Assembly: GCF_020026455.1 (NCBI RefSeq)
Contig: NZ_JAHHQJ010000019.1
Location: 1-30,444, forward strand
Direction of reading: 5' to 3'
Source of the DNA: Alistipes sp.
GTDB lineage: Bacteria; Bacteroidota; Bacteroidia; Bacteroidales; Rikenellaceae
DNA length: 30,444 nt
The notes below the pieces were generated by a model. The model was not told where the DNA came from. It ran no database searches and saw only the letters and a program-made list of their open reading frames with translations. Positions 1 through 7,370 of this stretch are shown here, piece after piece. A program made the translations under genes and the position numbers. Numbering within the stretch: position 1 is the stretch's first letter; every line of letters starts with the position of its first letter.

Positions 1-29
1 AATCCTTTGATTATCACTCGCCTTCGAAG

Positions 30-102
30 AGCGGAAAACGGGACTCGGACCCGCGACCTCAACCTTGGCAAGGTTGCGCTCTACCAACTGAGCTATTTCC
101 GC
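30..102 (-). tRNA. tRNA-Gly (anticodon GCC)
   Basis: Read on the minus strand this folds into a full 73-nt cloverleaf: a 7-bp acceptor stem GCGGAAA/TTTCCGC, D arm GCTC...GAGC, anticodon stem CAACC/GGTTG around the loop TTGCCAA (anticodon GCC, glycine), a 5-nt variable loop and a T arm closed by GCGGG/CCCGT (final G-T wobble) with loop TCCGAGT. The discriminator base is T and the 3' CCA is not encoded, so it must be added by CCA transferase. It decodes GGC/GGT, the preferred glycine codons of the neighbouring genes. Confidence 0.97.
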
Positions 103-154
103 AAAATATTTTTCTCCGTTCCGGGAAAGCAGCGTTTCCTGTGTTTCGGGACTG

Positions 155-184
155 CAAATATAAAATGAAAAATTTATTCTGCAA
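155..184 (-). promoter_or_regulatory. Putative promoter of tRNA-Gly
   Basis: On the minus strand TTG (184-182) is followed after 19 nt by TATATTTG (162-155), a full match to the Bacteroidetes -7 consensus TAnnTTTG. Transcription would begin about 50 nt before the mature tRNA 5' end. Confidence 0.6.
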
Positions 185-212
185 AATTTTTCGGGTACTT
201 TTGTCCAAACAA

Positions 213-242
213 AATGTCCCCGGCCTTGCGGTCGGGGACATT
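213..242 (-). terminator. Terminator after the oxoamine synthase
   Basis: A 10-bp perfect stem AATGTCCCCG/CGGGGACATT, extendable by three pairs to a four-base loop, lies 17 nt past the stop codon of the minus-strand gene. The run after it (TTGTTTGG) is only partly U-rich, so the efficiency is uncertain. Confidence 0.6.
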
Positions 243-259
243 CGTATCGAAAATAGCTT

Positions 260-1531
260 TTAGCGGATCATGAAGCCCTCGTCGGCACGCGCCGGAATGG
301 GCATCGAAGCATAGACTCCGGTCTCGAGTTTCTCGCGAACGGATTTGAAAGCCTCGATCGTGACCTCCACATCCTCGAGGGTGTGCACCGCCGTCGGGAT
401 GATACGCAGGATGATTTCGCCCTTCGGGATCACGGGGTAAACCACCATCGAGCAGAAAATGCCGTGGTTCTCGCGCAGGTCCACGACCAGGTTCGTGGCC
501 TCGGGGATACCGCCCTTCAGGAAGACGGGCGTCACCGGCGAATTGGTCACTCCAATTTCGAAACCGTTCTCTTTCAGACGGCTTTGGAGCGCGCGGACGA
601 TCTCCCAGAGCTTCTCCTGGAATTCGGGGTGGTTGCGGATCAGCTCCAGGCGCTTCAGCGCACCGATCACCATCGGCATCGGGAGCGACTTGGCGTAGAG
701 CTGCGAACGCATGTTGTAGCGCAGCAGGTTGATCAGCCAGCGGGGACCGCTCACGAAAGCTCCGATTCCGGCCATCGACTTGGCAAAGGTGTTGAAGAGC
801 ACGTCCACGCCGTCGACAACACCGAAATGTGCCGCCGTGCCGCGACCGCCCGGGCCCATCGTACCGAAGCCGTGAGCATCGTCGACCAGCAAACGGAACT
901 GGAAATCCTTCTTCAAAGCCACGATCTCGTCGAGCTTGCCCAGGTCACCCTTCATGCCGAACACACCCTCGGTGATCACCAGCACACCGCCGTTCTGCTC
1001 CTCGGCCAGATCCGTAGCATGCTGCAGCTGCAGGCGCAGCGACTCCATGTCGTTATGACCGAAAACAAAGCGCTTGCCCTTGTGGAGCCGGAGTCCGTCG
1101 ATGATGCAGGCGTGAGCCTCGGCATCGTAGACGACCACGTCGCGGGGAGTCAGCAGGCAGTCGATGATCGAGATCATACCCTGGTAACCGAAGTTGAGCA
1201 GGAAAGCATCCTCCTTGCCGACAAACGCGGCCAGTTCACGTTCCAGACGCTCGTGGTAAACGGTCTGTCCGCTCATCATGCGGGCACCCATCGGTGCCGC
1301 CATGCCGAACTGGGCGGCACCCTCGGCATCGGCCTTGCGCACCTCGGGATGGTTGGCCAGTCCGAGGTAGTTGTTCAGGCTCCAGTTGAGCATCTTCTTG
1401 CCCCGGAAAACCATGTGGGGACCGATGTCGCCTTCGAGTTTGGGGAAGGCATAATAACCGTGGGCGTACGACATGTACTGACCGATCGGTCCGCCCGCAT
1501 TTTTCTCGAGGCGTGCAAAAATATCAACCAT
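260..1531 (-). CDS. Alpha-oxoamine synthase family PLP enzyme (serine palmitoyltransferase / KBL type)
   Basis: This 423-residue protein is a fold-type I PLP enzyme of the alpha-oxoamine synthase family, which condenses an amino acid with an acyl-CoA and releases CO2. Visible hallmarks are NNYLGLANHP (53-62), the cofactor segment DDAHGFG (217-223) and the Schiff-base lysine K251 in FNTFAKSMAG. The start MVDIFARL is preferred over an in-frame ATG 63 nt upstream, because the extra 21 residues are polar, unlike the family, and overlap the promoter area. In Bacteroidales this family includes serine palmitoyltransferase (sphingolipid synthesis) and 2-amino-3-ketobutyrate CoA ligase (threonine breakdown). 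No threonine dehydrogenase or lipid gene is adjacent to decide between them. It is probably monocistronic, with a hairpin terminator at its end. Confidence 0.88.
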   Translation of the reverse strand: MVDIFARLEKNAGGPIGQYMSYAHGYYAFPKLEGDIGPHMVFRGKKMLNWSLNNYLGLANHPEVRKADAEGAAQFGMAAPMGARMMSGQTVYHERLERELAAFVGKEDAFLLNFGYQGMISIIDCLLTPRDVVVYDAEAHACIIDGLRLHKGKRFVFGHNDMESLRLQLQHATDLAEEQNGGVLVITEGVFGMKGDLGKLDEIVALKKDFQFRLLVDDAHGFGTMGPGGRGTAAHFGVVDGVDVLFNTFAKSMAGIGAFVSGPRWLINLLRYNMRSQLYAKSLPMPMVIGALKRLELIRNHPEFQEKLWEIVRALQSRLKENGFEIGVTNSPVTPVFLKGGIPEATNLVVDLRENHGIFCSMVVYPVIPKGEIILRIIPTAVHTLEDVEVTIEAFKSVREKLETGVYASMPIPARADEGFMIR

Positions 1532-1581
1532 ATTTGTCTTGTAATTATGAGTTTGTGTCTCTTTTTTCCGTTTCGAACGCA

Positions 1582-1619
1582 CAAAAGTATACATAAAACG
1601 GAATTGGCATTCAAAAGTA
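1582..1619 (-). promoter_or_regulatory. Two candidate -7 boxes upstream of the oxoamine synthase
   Basis: The minus strand carries TACTTTTG twice, at 1589-1582 and 1619-1612; both match TAnnTTTG. The proximal copy has a TTG 22 nt upstream (inside the distal copy) and the distal copy a TTG 16 nt upstream. Either would give a 5' leader of roughly 45-75 nt. Confidence 0.45.
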
Positions 1620-1680
1620 GCCGTTTTTTATTCCACAAGGATACGCATTTATACTTATTTCGGCCCCGAATAAAGGAAAA

Positions 1681-1699
1681 GGGCCGCCGACGGCGGCCC
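1681..1699 (-). terminator. Terminator of the symporter gene
   Basis: A perfect 8-bp GC-only stem GGGCCGCC/GGCGGCCC with a 3-nt loop lies 14 nt beyond the symporter stop codon and is followed on the minus strand by TTTTCCTTTATT. This is a good rho-independent layout. Confidence 0.7.
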
Positions 1700-1713
1700 G
1701 AAAGCGGAGTTTT

Positions 1714-2868
1714 TCAACGCCGCCGGTCGACGGCATCGACGATCACCGCCACGGCGCCGTCGCCCGTCACGTTGGTCGCCGTTCCGAAACTGTCCATGGC
1801 GATATAGGTGGCGATCATCAGTGCCGCGAGGGTCTCATCGAACCCCAGCATCGACTCCAGCAGCCCCAGTGCCGCCATGATGGCCCCGCCCGGTACTCCC
1901 GGAGCCGCCACCATCGTCACGGCCAGCAGCAGGATGAACCCCGCGAAGGTCGATGCCGGGATCTCCAGCCCGGCGAGCATTGACACGGCCAGCGCACAGG
2001 CCGTAATCTTCATCATCGAACCCGAGAGGTGGATCGTGGCGCACAGCGGCACGACGAACGACGCCAGTTCGGGACGCACGCCCAGCTTCACGGTCTGGGC
2101 CAGAGTCACGGGGATCGTCGCCACGGACGACTGCGTCCCGAGGGCCGTGACATAGGCCGTCAGCATCGTGCGGAGCATCTTCAGCGGGTTTTTACGCGCC
2201 ACAAGCCCCGCGATGGAGAACTGCACGAGAAGCAGCACGACCGTCATGCAGAAGATCACCGCAATCAGCCGCACGAAGACATCCAGCACCCCGGCCACCT
2301 GCCCCGACCGGGCCATCGACAGAAAGATGCCGAAGATGTAGCAGGGCAGCAGCGGGATGATGACGCGCAGAATCACCAGTTCGATGATCCGCTTGAAGTC
2401 GTCCATCGCCCCCTTGAGCGTCACCGAGCGGATATAGGCCATGCCCAATCCCAGCACGAAGGCGAGGACCAGGGCCGACATCACCCCCATCACGGGCGGC
2501 ATTTCGACCGTGAAATAGGGGGTAAGGGCCGCCCCCTCCTCGGGCAGCACGGCCGAGGAGGCTTCGAGCAGCGCGGGGAAGAGAAGCCGCCCCGTCAGAT
2601 AGGTCCCGAATCCCGAAAAAAGCGTGAAGGCATAGGCCAGTGCGGCGGTCAGGGCCAGCAGACGACCGGCATTCCGGCCCAGATCGGCGATGCCCGGAGC
2701 CACCAGACCGAGGATCAGCAGCGGAATGGTAAATCCCAGAAACTGTCCGAAGACAGCATTGAACGTCAGCGCAATGCGTGTCGCCCAGTCGGGGAGGAAG
2801 AACCCGCAGGCGATACCCAGTGCAATGGCCAGCACGACGCGCGGCAAAAGTCCGAACTTGAATTTCAT
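1714..2868 (-). CDS. DAACS-family Na+/H+-coupled amino acid or dicarboxylate symporter
   Basis: This 384-residue, very hydrophobic protein belongs to the dicarboxylate/amino acid:cation symporter family (GltPh, GltP, SstT). Family landmarks are in order: hairpin-1 segment GTQSSVATIP (244-253), the TM7 position usually NMDGT but here HLSGS (280-284), hairpin 2 around PGVPGGAIMA (323-332) and TM8 MDSFGTATNVTGD (358-370). It is somewhat short for the family (usually 400-450). The TM8 arginine that holds the substrate side-chain carboxylate in glutamate/aspartate carriers is glycine here (G362), so a neutral amino acid or another substrate is more likely than a dicarboxylate. It is transcribed away from the radical SAM gene and followed by a GC-rich terminator. 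The family assignment is firm; the substrate is open. Confidence 0.88.
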   Translation of the reverse strand: MKFKFGLLPRVVLAIALGIACGFFLPDWATRIALTFNAVFGQFLGFTIPLLILGLVAPGIADLGRNAGRLLALTAALAYAFTLFSGFGTYLTGRLLFPALLEASSAVLPEEGAALTPYFTVEMPPVMGVMSALVLAFVLGLGMAYIRSVTLKGAMDDFKRIIELVILRVIIPLLPCYIFGIFLSMARSGQVAGVLDVFVRLIAVIFCMTVVLLLVQFSIAGLVARKNPLKMLRTMLTAYVTALGTQSSVATIPVTLAQTVKLGVRPELASFVVPLCATIHLSGSMMKITACALAVSMLAGLEIPASTFAGFILLLAVTMVAAPGVPGGAIMAALGLLESMLGFDETLAALMIATYIAMDSFGTATNVTGDGAVAVIVDAVDRRR

Positions 2869-2901
2869 AAAAAGGTATTTTGGTAAATTTAGGAATTAAT
2901 T

Positions 2902-2932
2902 TTGAATTCCTGATTCTTAATGCTTAATTTCG
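2902..2932 (+). promoter_or_regulatory. Putative promoter of the radical SAM-yaaA operon
   Basis: TTG (2902-2904), a 20-nt spacer and TAATTTCG (2925-2932) match the Bacteroidetes promoter with one mismatch in the -7 box. The box ends 4 nt before the ATG at 2937, implying a leaderless or nearly leaderless mRNA. An alternative box, TAATTTTG at 2897-2904, matches perfectly but lacks a TTG at the right distance. Confidence 0.4.
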
Positions 2933-2936
2933 CATC

Positions 2937-3710
2937 ATGACATCGCTATTCCACGACATTATCTTCGGCCCGGTGCATTCACGGCGGCTGGGCCTTTCGC
3001 TGGGAGTCAACCTGCTCCCGCTCGCCTCGAAACTCTGCTCGTTCGACTGCATCTACTGCGAATGCGGCTGGAATGCCGAGCACCCCGGAGGACGACGCTT
3101 CAACGACCGTGAGGAGGTCCGCACGCAGCTCGAAGCGACCATACGCCGCATGGTGGCCGACGACACGCCGCCCGACGTGATCACCTTCGCCGGCAACGGA
3201 GAACCGACCATGCATCCCGATTTCGAAGCCATCATCGGCGACACGATCGCCCTGCGCGACGCGTTGTGCCCCACGGCCAAGGTCTCGGTTCTCTCCAACG
3301 CCACGCAGATCCACCGCGACAGCGTGCGCCGCGCCCTGCTGCGCGTGGACAACAACATCCTCAAGCTCGACTCGGCGTTCGATGCGACGGTGCGGCGCAT
3401 GAACAACCCGCAGAGCGCATCCTATTCGGTGCGGGGCATCGTCGAAGAGATGAAACGCTTCGAGGGGCACATGATCCTGCAAACGATGTTCCTGCGCGGG
3501 GAGTGCGACGGACAGCCCGTCGACAACACCTCCGAAGCGGAAATATCGGCCTGGCTCGAACTCGTCGCCGAAATCCGCCCGCGGCAGGTGATGGTCTACT
3601 CGCTCGACCGCGACACCCCCTGCCCGACACTCGAAAAAGTCACTAAAGAGGAACTGCAGGCCATCGCCGCGCGTGTCGAAGCGCTCGGCATCCCCTGCTC
3701 CGTAGCCTAA
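2937..3710 (+). CDS. Radical SAM protein (COG0731-like)
   Basis: This 257-residue protein has the radical SAM iron-sulfur motif CX3CX2C as C34, C38 and C41 (LCSFDCIYCECG), very close to the N terminus, and a later TFAGNGEPTMHP segment typical of the Fe-S/SAM-binding barrel (GGE-like motif). The leading FGPVHSRRLGLSLGVNLLP stretch is characteristic of a conserved group of small bacterial and archaeal radical SAM proteins related to the tRNA wybutosine enzyme TYW1, whose bacterial members have no settled function. No further cysteine cluster for an auxiliary cluster is seen. It is followed after 12 nt by yaaA, so the two are probably co-transcribed. The exact substrate cannot be told from sequence. 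Confidence 0.88.
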   Translation: MTSLFHDIIFGPVHSRRLGLSLGVNLLPLASKLCSFDCIYCECGWNAEHPGGRRFNDREEVRTQLEATIRRMVADDTPPDVITFAGNGEPTMHPDFEAIIGDTIALRDALCPTAKVSVLSNATQIHRDSVRRALLRVDNNILKLDSAFDATVRRMNNPQSASYSVRGIVEEMKRFEGHMILQTMFLRGECDGQPVDNTSEAEISAWLELVAEIRPRQVMVYSLDRDTPCPTLEKVTKEELQAIAARVEALGIPCSVA

Positions 3711-3722
3711 CGTCCGGACACC

Positions 3723-4484
3723 ATGCAACTACTCCTCTCCTGCGCCAAGACGATGACGGAGCGCAGTTCCGTCCCGACGCCCGGCACGACCCGGCCCGCC
3801 TACCGCGCCGAGGCCGCCAGTCTGGCCGCCAGTCTGGCGACGCTCTCGACCGACGAACTAGCCCGGATGCTGCGCGTCAACCCCCGCATCGCCGCCGAAA
3901 ACCGCCTGCGCTACGGCCGCTTCCACGGCGACGACGATGCGGCGATTCCGGCCCTTGCGGCCTATACGGGGATCGTGTTCAAACGCATCGACCCGGCGAG
4001 TTTCTCCGACGCCGATTTCGAATACGCCCAGCAGCATCTCAACATCACCTCGTTCCTCTACGGGCTGCTCCGCCCGCTGGATGCCATCCGCACCTACCGG
4101 CTCGAAGGCGACGCCATACTGCCCGGCCACGGCGACGAAACGATGTTTTCCTACTGGCAGAGCCGGCTGACCGACGACCTGCTGGGGCGCATCCACGCCG
4201 ACGACGGCATCCTGGTCAACCTGGCGAGCGGGGAGATGAAGCGGCTCTTCGACTGGAAACGCCTCTGCCGCGAAGCACGGGTCATCACGCCCGAATTCCG
4301 CATCCGCGAAGGCGACCGGCTGAAAACCGTCGTGGTCTATACGAAAATGTGCCGCGGAGAGATGACGCGGCACATCCTGAAAAACCGCATCGCCGATCCC
4401 GCGACGCTCCAATCGTTCGAATGGGAAGGATTCCGCCTCGACCCGCTCCTCTCGAAGGGCGACGACTGGGTGTTCGTTCTCTGA
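3723..4484 (+). CDS. yaaA: YaaA / DUF328 peroxide-stress protein
   Basis: This 253-residue protein matches the YaaA family along its whole length: N terminus MQLLLSCAKTM (family: ISPAKTL), RPLDAIRTYRLE, YWQSRL, VNLASGEMKRL and, near the end, KMCRGEMTRHIL and FEWEGFRLD. In E. coli YaaA lowers free intracellular iron and protects DNA and protein from hydrogen peroxide; it also binds DNA. The family is about 250 residues, so the gene is complete. It lies 12 nt behind the radical SAM gene. Iron protection next to an oxygen-sensitive Fe-S enzyme is plausible but unproven here. Confidence 0.9.
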   Translation: MQLLLSCAKTMTERSSVPTPGTTRPAYRAEAASLAASLATLSTDELARMLRVNPRIAAENRLRYGRFHGDDDAAIPALAAYTGIVFKRIDPASFSDADFEYAQQHLNITSFLYGLLRPLDAIRTYRLEGDAILPGHGDETMFSYWQSRLTDDLLGRIHADDGILVNLASGEMKRLFDWKRLCREARVITPEFRIREGDRLKTVVVYTKMCRGEMTRHILKNRIADPATLQSFEWEGFRLDPLLSKGDDWVFVL

Positions 4485-4537
4485 CCTGCACCCTTACGCC
4501 AAAAGGGGCGGAATAACCGCCCCTTTGGATGTGCAGG
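4485..4537. terminator. Bidirectional nested hairpin between yaaA and dxs
   Basis: An outer repeat CCTGCAC (4485-4491) / GTGCAGG (4531-4537) encloses a perfect 10-bp stem AAAGGGGCGG/CCGCCCCTTT (4502-4511 / 4517-4526) with a 5-nt loop. The inner stem ends in TTT on either strand, so it can stop both convergent genes. Confidence 0.7.
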
Positions 4538-4607
4538 CAACGGCTTCCCGGTCGTTTCGGGAGGTCATCCTGCAGAATTTGTGCCGGAAAAATGCGCTGC
4601 GGAAAAT

Positions 4608-6488
4608 TTACGTGCGGGGATCGAGCAGGGTGCGCAGAATGCCCTCCTCGTCGTAGCCGCAAAGGGCATACAGTTGCCCGGGGGTGCCGTGATCGACCCA
4701 CTGGTCGCCGATGCCGAGCCGCTGCACCCGCACGTCGTAGCCGTGGCCGTTGAAGAACGCCGCGATGGCCTCGCCGACGCCTCCGCGCAGCGAACCGTCC
4801 TCGACCGTGACCACACGCCGGAATTTACGACCCACCTCGTCCAGCAGCGCTTCATCCAGCGGCTTGACAAACCGCAGGTCGTAGTGCGCGGCACTCACGC
4901 CCGACGCGGCAGCCCGCACGGCCGCCCGTGCGGCGGCATTGCCGACGGTCCCCACGGTCAACAGCGCCACATCCGTGCCTTCGCGCAGAAGGCGCCCACG
5001 CCCGACGGGCAGCGTCTCGAATGCCGCACCGCGCCACGCCAGTCCCTCGCCGTTGCCCCGCGGATAGCGGATCATAAAGGGATGTCCCGAGCCGAGGGCC
5101 GTGTACATCATGTTGCGCAGTTCGGGTTCGTTCATCGGCGCGGCGATCGTCAGCCCCGGCACGGTGCCGAAAGCGGCCATGTCGAAGAGCCCGTGGTGCG
5201 TCACCCCGTCCTCGCCAACCAGACCGCCCCGGTCGAGACACAGCACCACCGGAAGATCCTGAATCGCAACGTCGTGGATCACATTGTCGTAGGCCCGCTG
5301 CATGAAGCTCGAATAAATGTTGCAGAAGGGGATCATGCCCGCGGCGGCCAGTCCGGCCGAGAAGGTCACGGCATGTCCCTCGGCGATCCCCACGTCGAAA
5401 CAGCGGTCGGGCATCTCGCGCATCAGAATGTTCATCGAACAGCCCGACGGCATGGCGGGTGTGATGCCCACGACGCGCTCGTCGCGGCGCGCCAGCTCCA
5501 GCAGGGTTTCACCGAACACGTCCTGATAACGCGCCGCGCCGCCCGGAGCCGAAATCCGCTCCCCCGTGTCGGGATTGAACCGCCCCGGAGCATGCCAGAC
5601 GGGCTGGTCGTGCTCGGCCGGCAGGTAACCCTTGCCCTTCACCGTCATCACGTGAAGCAGCTTGGGCCCCTCGATGTCGTGCAATGCCCGGAGCGTCCGC
5701 ACCAACTCCTTGAGGTTGTGTCCGTCCACCGGACCGAAATAACGGAAATTGAGACTTTCGAAAAAATTGCTCTTGTTCAGCAGACCCTGCTTCACGGCGT
5801 TGCCCGCCTTCTGGCAAAGCCGCAACAGCCGCGGCGTATGCGACATCAGCCCCCAGAGCCATTGCTTGAAGCGGTTGTAGTGCACCGACGTCGCGATTTT
5901 CAGCAGGTAGTTTTTCAGGGCCCCCGTGGCCTGGTCGATGGCCATGTTGTTGTCGTTGAGAATCACCAGCAGGTTGGTGCTCTTCGAGGCCCCGGCGTTG
6001 TTCAGACCCTCAAAAGCGAGGCCGCCGGTCATCGAGCCGTCGCCGATCACGGCCACGACCTGACGCTTCTCGCCCCGCAGCTCGGCCGCCTTGGCCATGC
6101 CGAACGCCGCGGAGATCGACACCGAAGCGTGCCCGCCCCCGAAAGCATCGTATTCGCTCTCGGACATGCGCGGGAAACCGCTGATCCCGTTCAGCTTGCG
6201 TTTGGTCCGGAAGGCCTCGCGGCGCCCCGTGATGATCTTGTGGGCATAGGTCTGGTGACCGACGTCCCAGACGATCTTGTCCTCCGGGGTGTCGAAGACA
6301 TAATGCAGGGCTGCAGCCAACTCCACGGCCCCGAGGCTCGACGCCAAGTGCCCCGGATTGACCGCGCACTCGTCGATGATGTACCGCCTCAGTTCGTCGC
6401 AGTAGGCAGCCAGCTCCTCGGGCCGGAGTTGTTTCAACTCCTGCGGTGAGGAAATCGTATCGAGCAGTTTATATTCTTTCAACGACAT
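4608..6488 (-). CDS. dxs: 1-deoxy-D-xylulose-5-phosphate synthase
   Basis: DXS condenses pyruvate and glyceraldehyde 3-phosphate, with thiamine diphosphate, to give DXP for isoprenoid (MEP pathway), thiamine and pyridoxal synthesis. The 626-residue product has the full three-domain transketolase-like layout: HLASSLGAVEL near residue 47, VGHQTYAHKI (76-85), the ThDP motif GDGSMTGG (149-156) ending in NDNNM, and a pyrimidine-binding domain with FVGPVDGH-like FGPVDGHN and later EGHAVTFSAGLA. The start MSLKEYKLLD is chosen over an in-frame ATG 39 nt upstream: it gives the family's usual N terminus, and a consensus promoter overlaps the longer version. The gene is monocistronic and convergent with yaaA. 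Confidence 0.97.
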   Translation of the reverse strand: MSLKEYKLLDTISSPQELKQLRPEELAAYCDELRRYIIDECAVNPGHLASSLGAVELAAALHYVFDTPEDKIVWDVGHQTYAHKIITGRREAFRTKRKLNGISGFPRMSESEYDAFGGGHASVSISAAFGMAKAAELRGEKRQVVAVIGDGSMTGGLAFEGLNNAGASKSTNLLVILNDNNMAIDQATGALKNYLLKIATSVHYNRFKQWLWGLMSHTPRLLRLCQKAGNAVKQGLLNKSNFFESLNFRYFGPVDGHNLKELVRTLRALHDIEGPKLLHVMTVKGKGYLPAEHDQPVWHAPGRFNPDTGERISAPGGAARYQDVFGETLLELARRDERVVGITPAMPSGCSMNILMREMPDRCFDVGIAEGHAVTFSAGLAAAGMIPFCNIYSSFMQRAYDNVIHDVAIQDLPVVLCLDRGGLVGEDGVTHHGLFDMAAFGTVPGLTIAAPMNEPELRNMMYTALGSGHPFMIRYPRGNGEGLAWRGAAFETLPVGRGRLLREGTDVALLTVGTVGNAAARAAVRAAASGVSAAHYDLRFVKPLDEALLDEVGRKFRRVVTVEDGSLRGGVGEAIAAFFNGHGYDVRVQRLGIGDQWVDHGTPGQLYALCGYDEEGILRTLLDPRT

Positions 6489-6496
6489 AAGGATTG

Positions 6497-6527
6497 CAAA
6501 GATAGAAAAAAGAACAGACGACTCCAA
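6497..6527 (-). promoter_or_regulatory. Promoter of dxs, almost touching the start codon
   Basis: On the minus strand TTG (6527-6525), 20 nt, then TATCTTTG (6504-6497) is a perfect Bacteroidetes promoter. The box ends 8 nt before the ATG at 6488, so the mRNA would have a leader of only a few bases. Confidence 0.7.
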
Positions 6528-6626
6528 AACCGGATTGCGCGCGGCCCGGCAAACGCACCGGCCGGTAAAAGTGCCGTTACGACACCAAAGATAAGGAATA
6601 TATATGAATTTTCAGGAAAAAATACC

Positions 6627-6634
6627 TATCTTCG
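6627..6634 (+). promoter_or_regulatory. Candidate -7 box of pyrH
   Basis: TATCTTCG, one mismatch from TAnnTTTG, lies 24 nt before the pyrH ATG in an AT-rich stretch. No TTG is found at the expected distance upstream, so support is weak. Confidence 0.35.
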
Positions 6635-6658
6635 CACTACGATAAAATACGACCCACG

Positions 6659-7366
6659 ATGAAATACAAGCGAATACTCCTGAAATTGAGCGGCGAATCG
6701 CTGCAGGGCGAACAGAAATACGGACTCTCCCCCGAGACGTTGCAATCCTATGCCGAACAGATCAAGGCGGCCGCGGAGACCGGCGTCCAGATCGGCATCG
6801 TCATCGGCGGCGGCAACATCTTCCGCGGCCTCACGGGCGCCAAAAAGGGCTTCGACCGCGTGAAGGGCGACCAGATGGGCATGCTCGCCACGATCATCAA
6901 CTCGTTGGCGCTCCAGTCGGCACTCGAAGACAACGGCGTGCGGTGCAAGGTACTCACCTCGATCCGCATGGAGCCCATCGGCGAATACTACTCCAAGGCC
7001 CGGGCCATCGAATACCTCGAGGCGGGGCATGTGGTGATCATCGGGGGCGGAACGTCGAACCCCTACTTCACGACCGACTCGGCGTCGGCGCTGCGCGGCA
7101 TCGAGATCGAGGCCGACGTGATGCTGAAGGGTACCCGCGTGGACGGCGTCTACACGGCCGACCCGGAGAAGGACCCCACGGCAACGAAATTCGATGAAAT
7201 ATCGTTCGAGGAGGTCCTCGACCGCCGGCTGAAGGTCATGGACCTCACGGCCTTCACGCTCTGCCGCGAAAACGAGCTCCCCATCATCGTCTTCGACATG
7301 GACACCGCAGGCAACCTCGGCAAGGTCCTTGCCGGGGAGAAGATCGGAACGCTGGTAAAACTGTAA
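6659..7366 (+). CDS. pyrH: UMP kinase
   Basis: This 235-residue protein phosphorylates UMP to UDP with ATP, an essential step in pyrimidine nucleotide supply. It shows the bacterial UMP kinase (amino acid kinase fold) pattern: KRILLKLSGESLQG at residues 4-17, IGIVIGGGNIFRG, the loop around KGDQMGMLATIINSLALQ, and TSNPYFTTDSASALR. The length equals the family norm. The UDP it feeds is also the precursor of UDP-glucose used by glycogen synthase further along the window, but that is only a metabolic link. The next gene starts 4 nt later. Confidence 0.97.
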   Translation: MKYKRILLKLSGESLQGEQKYGLSPETLQSYAEQIKAAAETGVQIGIVIGGGNIFRGLTGAKKGFDRVKGDQMGMLATIINSLALQSALEDNGVRCKVLTSIRMEPIGEYYSKARAIEYLEAGHVVIIGGGTSNPYFTTDSASALRGIEIEADVMLKGTRVDGVYTADPEKDPTATKFDEISFEEVLDRRLKVMDLTAFTLCRENELPIIVFDMDTAGNLGKVLAGEKIGTLVKL

Positions 7367-7370
7367 GACT

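Noticed and set aside
59..241. Small 60-codon minus-strand frame around the tRNA
   Set aside because: It overlaps the tRNA-Gly gene and its promoter and has no coding character.
4581..6449. A 622-codon open frame antisense to dxs
   Set aside because: Same cause: it mirrors the codon bias of dxs, has no recognisable motif, and starts within the convergent terminator area.
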